From positions 186,001-250,000 of the forward strand of contig QCKB01000001.1 in NCBI GenBank assembly GCA_003215655.1: a DNA stretch of 64,000 nucleotides. The letters are read 5' to 3'. The position numbers and the translations under genes are program-made. This stretch comes from Prochlorococcus sp. AG-409-J16 (lineage in GTDB: Bacteria; Cyanobacteriota; Cyanobacteriia; PCC-6307; Cyanobiaceae). Shown here piece after piece: positions 62,405 to 64,000 of the stretch; position 1 is the first letter of the stretch, and the number at the start of each line of letters is the position of its first letter. Under the pieces are notes generated by a model. That model had not been told where the DNA came from. It saw only the letters and a list, made by a program, of their open reading frames with translations, and did not search any database.

Positions 62405-63769
62405 ATGTTGCGTGTTGCTGTAGTTGGTGGTGGCCCTAGTGGTTCATGTGCCGCAGAAATTCTTGCTAAGGCCAATATAAAAACCTGGATTTTCGAAAGG
62501 AAGCTAGACAATGCAAAACCCTGCGGAGGAGCAATACCTCTTTGCATGGTTGAAGAATTCGATCTCCCCGAATCAATAATCGACCGTAAAGTTAGAAATA
62601 TGAAAATGATCTCTCCCTCAAACCGCGAGGTAGATATTCGTCTAGATAACGTTTATAGCAAAGATGACAAAAGCGAATACATAGGGATGCTTCGTAGAGA
62701 AGTTATGGATGCCTTTATGCGTAATCGGGCAGCTGAGCTTGGAGCAAACCTGGTTAATGGTCTAGTTACCAAAATAGAAACTGGTACCAATCGAGAAGGT
62801 CCATATACCCTCACCTACTCCGATTATTCAGCTGGAGAAGCTACAGGCGAGATGAAGACCCTTGAGGTTGATATCATCATTGGTGCTGACGGGGCAAATA
62901 GCCGTGTAGCAAAAGCAATGGATGCAGGTGATTACAACTACGCAGTTGCTTTCCAGGAACGCATCAAACTACCTCCTGAAGAAATGAAATATTACGAAGA
63001 TCTTGCTGAGATGTATGTCGGCAGTGATGTTTCACCTGATTTCTATGGCTGGGTATTTCCGAAATATGACCATGTAGCTGTAGGGACTGGAACAATGAGA
63101 AAAAACCAATCACTTATTAAAGACTTACAAGAAGGCGTGCGTGATCGAGCCATGAAGAGGCTCGTTCATGGGGAGGTAATTAAAATAGAAGCACACCAAA
63201 TCCCTGAACATCCCCGTCCAAGAAGAGTTGTAGGCCGAATGGCTCTAGTTGGAGATGCTGCTGGATATGTCACAAAGAGTTCTGGAGAAGGAATCTACTT
63301 TGCTGCAAAAAGTGGAAGAATGTGTGCGGAACAAATTGTTGAATCCAGTAAAAGAGGGCAAACAATCCCAACAGAAGGAGATCTCAAAAAATACCTCAAA
63401 AAGTGGGATCGCAAATATGGCGCCACATACACAGTTCTATCAATCCTCCAATTCATTTTTTATCGCAGTGATGCGGCCCGAGAGGCCTTCGTTGCAATGT
63501 GCGATGACATGGATGTTCAACGTCTAACTTTTGACAGTTACCTTTACAAAAAGGTAGTTGCAATGAATCCATGGCAACAAATCAAACTAACCCTTCTAAC
63601 TATTGATGCAATTGCAAGAGGTTTAGTTAGGCCACCTTCTTCCTCTTACAAACCCGTACCTAGTGCCGTTCGCAGCGACGAAGAAGTCAATAAGATGCTT
63701 GCAATTAAAGGCATTACAGGAGGAATAAAAGTAGGGAACAAAAAGCCCTCTACTGCAAGCAAAAGCTAA
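62405..63769 (+). CDS. chlP: Geranylgeranyl reductase
   Basis: A 454-residue FAD enzyme that reduces the geranylgeranyl group to phytyl for chlorophyll and tocopherol. The FAD motif VVGGGPSGSCAAE is at residues 6-18, the KPCGGAIP loop and the RVVGRMALVGDAAGYVTKSS block are conserved. The length is normal. It adds to the pigment genes in this window (hemA, Rieske oxygenase, pcb). Confidence 0.97.
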   Translation: MLRVAVVGGGPSGSCAAEILAKANIKTWIFERKLDNAKPCGGAIPLCMVEEFDLPESIIDRKVRNMKMISPSNREVDIRLDNVYSKDDKSEYIGMLRREVMDAFMRNRAAELGANLVNGLVTKIETGTNREGPYTLTYSDYSAGEATGEMKTLEVDIIIGADGANSRVAKAMDAGDYNYAVAFQERIKLPPEEMKYYEDLAEMYVGSDVSPDFYGWVFPKYDHVAVGTGTMRKNQSLIKDLQEGVRDRAMKRLVHGEVIKIEAHQIPEHPRPRRVVGRMALVGDAAGYVTKSSGEGIYFAAKSGRMCAEQIVESSKRGQTIPTEGDLKKYLKKWDRKYGATYTVLSILQFIFYRSDAAREAFVAMCDDMDVQRLTFDSYLYKKVVAMNPWQQIKLTLLTIDAIARGLVRPPSSSYKPVPSAVRSDEEVNKMLAIKGITGGIKVGNKKPSTASKS

Positions 63770-63780
63770 CCATTGCTCCT

Positions 63781-64000
63781 TTAACTAACTATTCGGCTGA
63801 AATCAGCCAACATACCAGCCTGATTTCGTAGGACTCCAAGCAAATTGAGACGATTTTGTCTTACTGCTAAGTCTTCTGCCATAACTAAAACACTTTCTTC
63901 CCCGTCAAAAAAGGCTTCTAAGGCCTTAGAACCTTCAATAAGACGTTGGGTTAAATCCCTATAACGGTTTAGAGATTTCTCCTGCAAAATTGGTTCTATC
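63781..64000 (-). CDS. glyS: Glycyl-tRNA synthetase beta subunit, C-terminal end
   Basis: The frame runs off the window edge at 64000, so only about 73 C-terminal residues are seen. The end LTQRLIEGSKALEAFFDGEE with VMAEDLAVRQNRLNLLGVLR is the tRNA anticodon-binding tail of GlyS. The TTG at 63987 is an internal leucine. It is convergent with chlP (11 bases between the stops). Confidence 0.93.
   Translation of the reverse strand, partial: IEPILQEKSLNRYRDLTQRLIEGSKALEAFFDGEESVLVMAEDLAVRQNRLNLLGVLRNQAGMLADFSRIVS

Noticed and set aside
62275-62547. 90-codon frame antisense to the chlP start
   Set aside because: It overlaps the conserved FAD-binding region of chlP and the VanY-type start; there is no independent support.
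1-64000. CRISPR array, insertion sequence or prophage
   Set aside because: No direct-repeat/spacer array, transposase, integrase or phage structural gene was seen.

Overview
The window looks like the chromosome of a marine picocyanobacterium, most likely a low-light-adapted Prochlorococcus. The evidence is a prochlorophyte Pcb chlorophyll-binding antenna gene, a Rieske oxygenase of the pheophorbide/chlorophyllide oxygenase family, Calvin-cycle genes (prk, glpX, rpe, two aldolases), chlP, a B12-dependent ribonucleotide reductase, many cyanobacteria-specific DUF proteins (DUF1816, DUF3104, DUF3685, DUF3727) and an AT-rich, tightly packed layout. The strain-level assignment is inference.

Layout. 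1-5.7 kb: the 3' part of nrdJ, a gene-poor stretch with one probably frameshifted small gene, a tRNA-Ser(UGA), and small hypothetical, secreted and pentapeptide-repeat genes. 6.1-16.8 kb: an iron-economy and light-harvesting island. It holds a CAO/PaO-like Rieske oxygenase behind a structured leader, a 35-residue membrane protein, flavodoxin (isiB), a lone ABC ATPase behind a GATAAT-type hexamer array, a zinc-ribbon membrane protein, a Prx-like-2 protein, two different ferritins, the Pcb antenna gene with a clear terminator, two Crp-type regulators, a FutC-type iron ABC ATPase and a 43-residue Cys/Lys-rich mini-protein. 17-32 kb: mostly conserved small cyanobacterial genes (VTT membrane protein, MIF, nth, rhomboid, PPC-glutaredoxin fusion, pgsA, CSP41-like, hisA, DUF3685, CofE-like, ruvX, DUF3727, yqeG). 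32-43 kb: biosynthesis and carbon fixation (proB, lpxD, leuB, prk, accD, class I and class II fructose-bisphosphate aldolases side by side, purS-purQ). 43-64 kb: housekeeping (cobW-type GTPase, a degenerate uracil phosphoribosyltransferase homologue, ilvD, CIA30, pgl-gnd, glgC, hemA, glpX, rpe, ccsA, lptF-lptB, typA, a VanY-type peptidase, chlP and the 3' end of glyS).

How the genes fit together. The island reads as a unit for living with little iron. Flavodoxin replaces ferredoxin, Pcb adds antenna that needs no iron, ferritins store iron, FutC drives uptake, and Crp-type regulators sit beside the genes they may control. Several palindromes and inverted repeats lie close to the ferritin, Pcb and Rieske starts. 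The carbon genes (prk, fda, cbbA, glpX, rpe, pgl, gnd, glgC) cover the Calvin cycle, the oxidative pentose phosphate pathway and glycogen synthesis.

The points most worth checking are the island as a regulon, the YqeG gene with no canonical start codon, the proteobacterial-type PRK without the regulatory cysteines, several unannotated mini-proteins (35, 43 and 26 residues), and the structured leader of the Rieske oxygenase. No CRISPR array, insertion sequence or prophage was seen.
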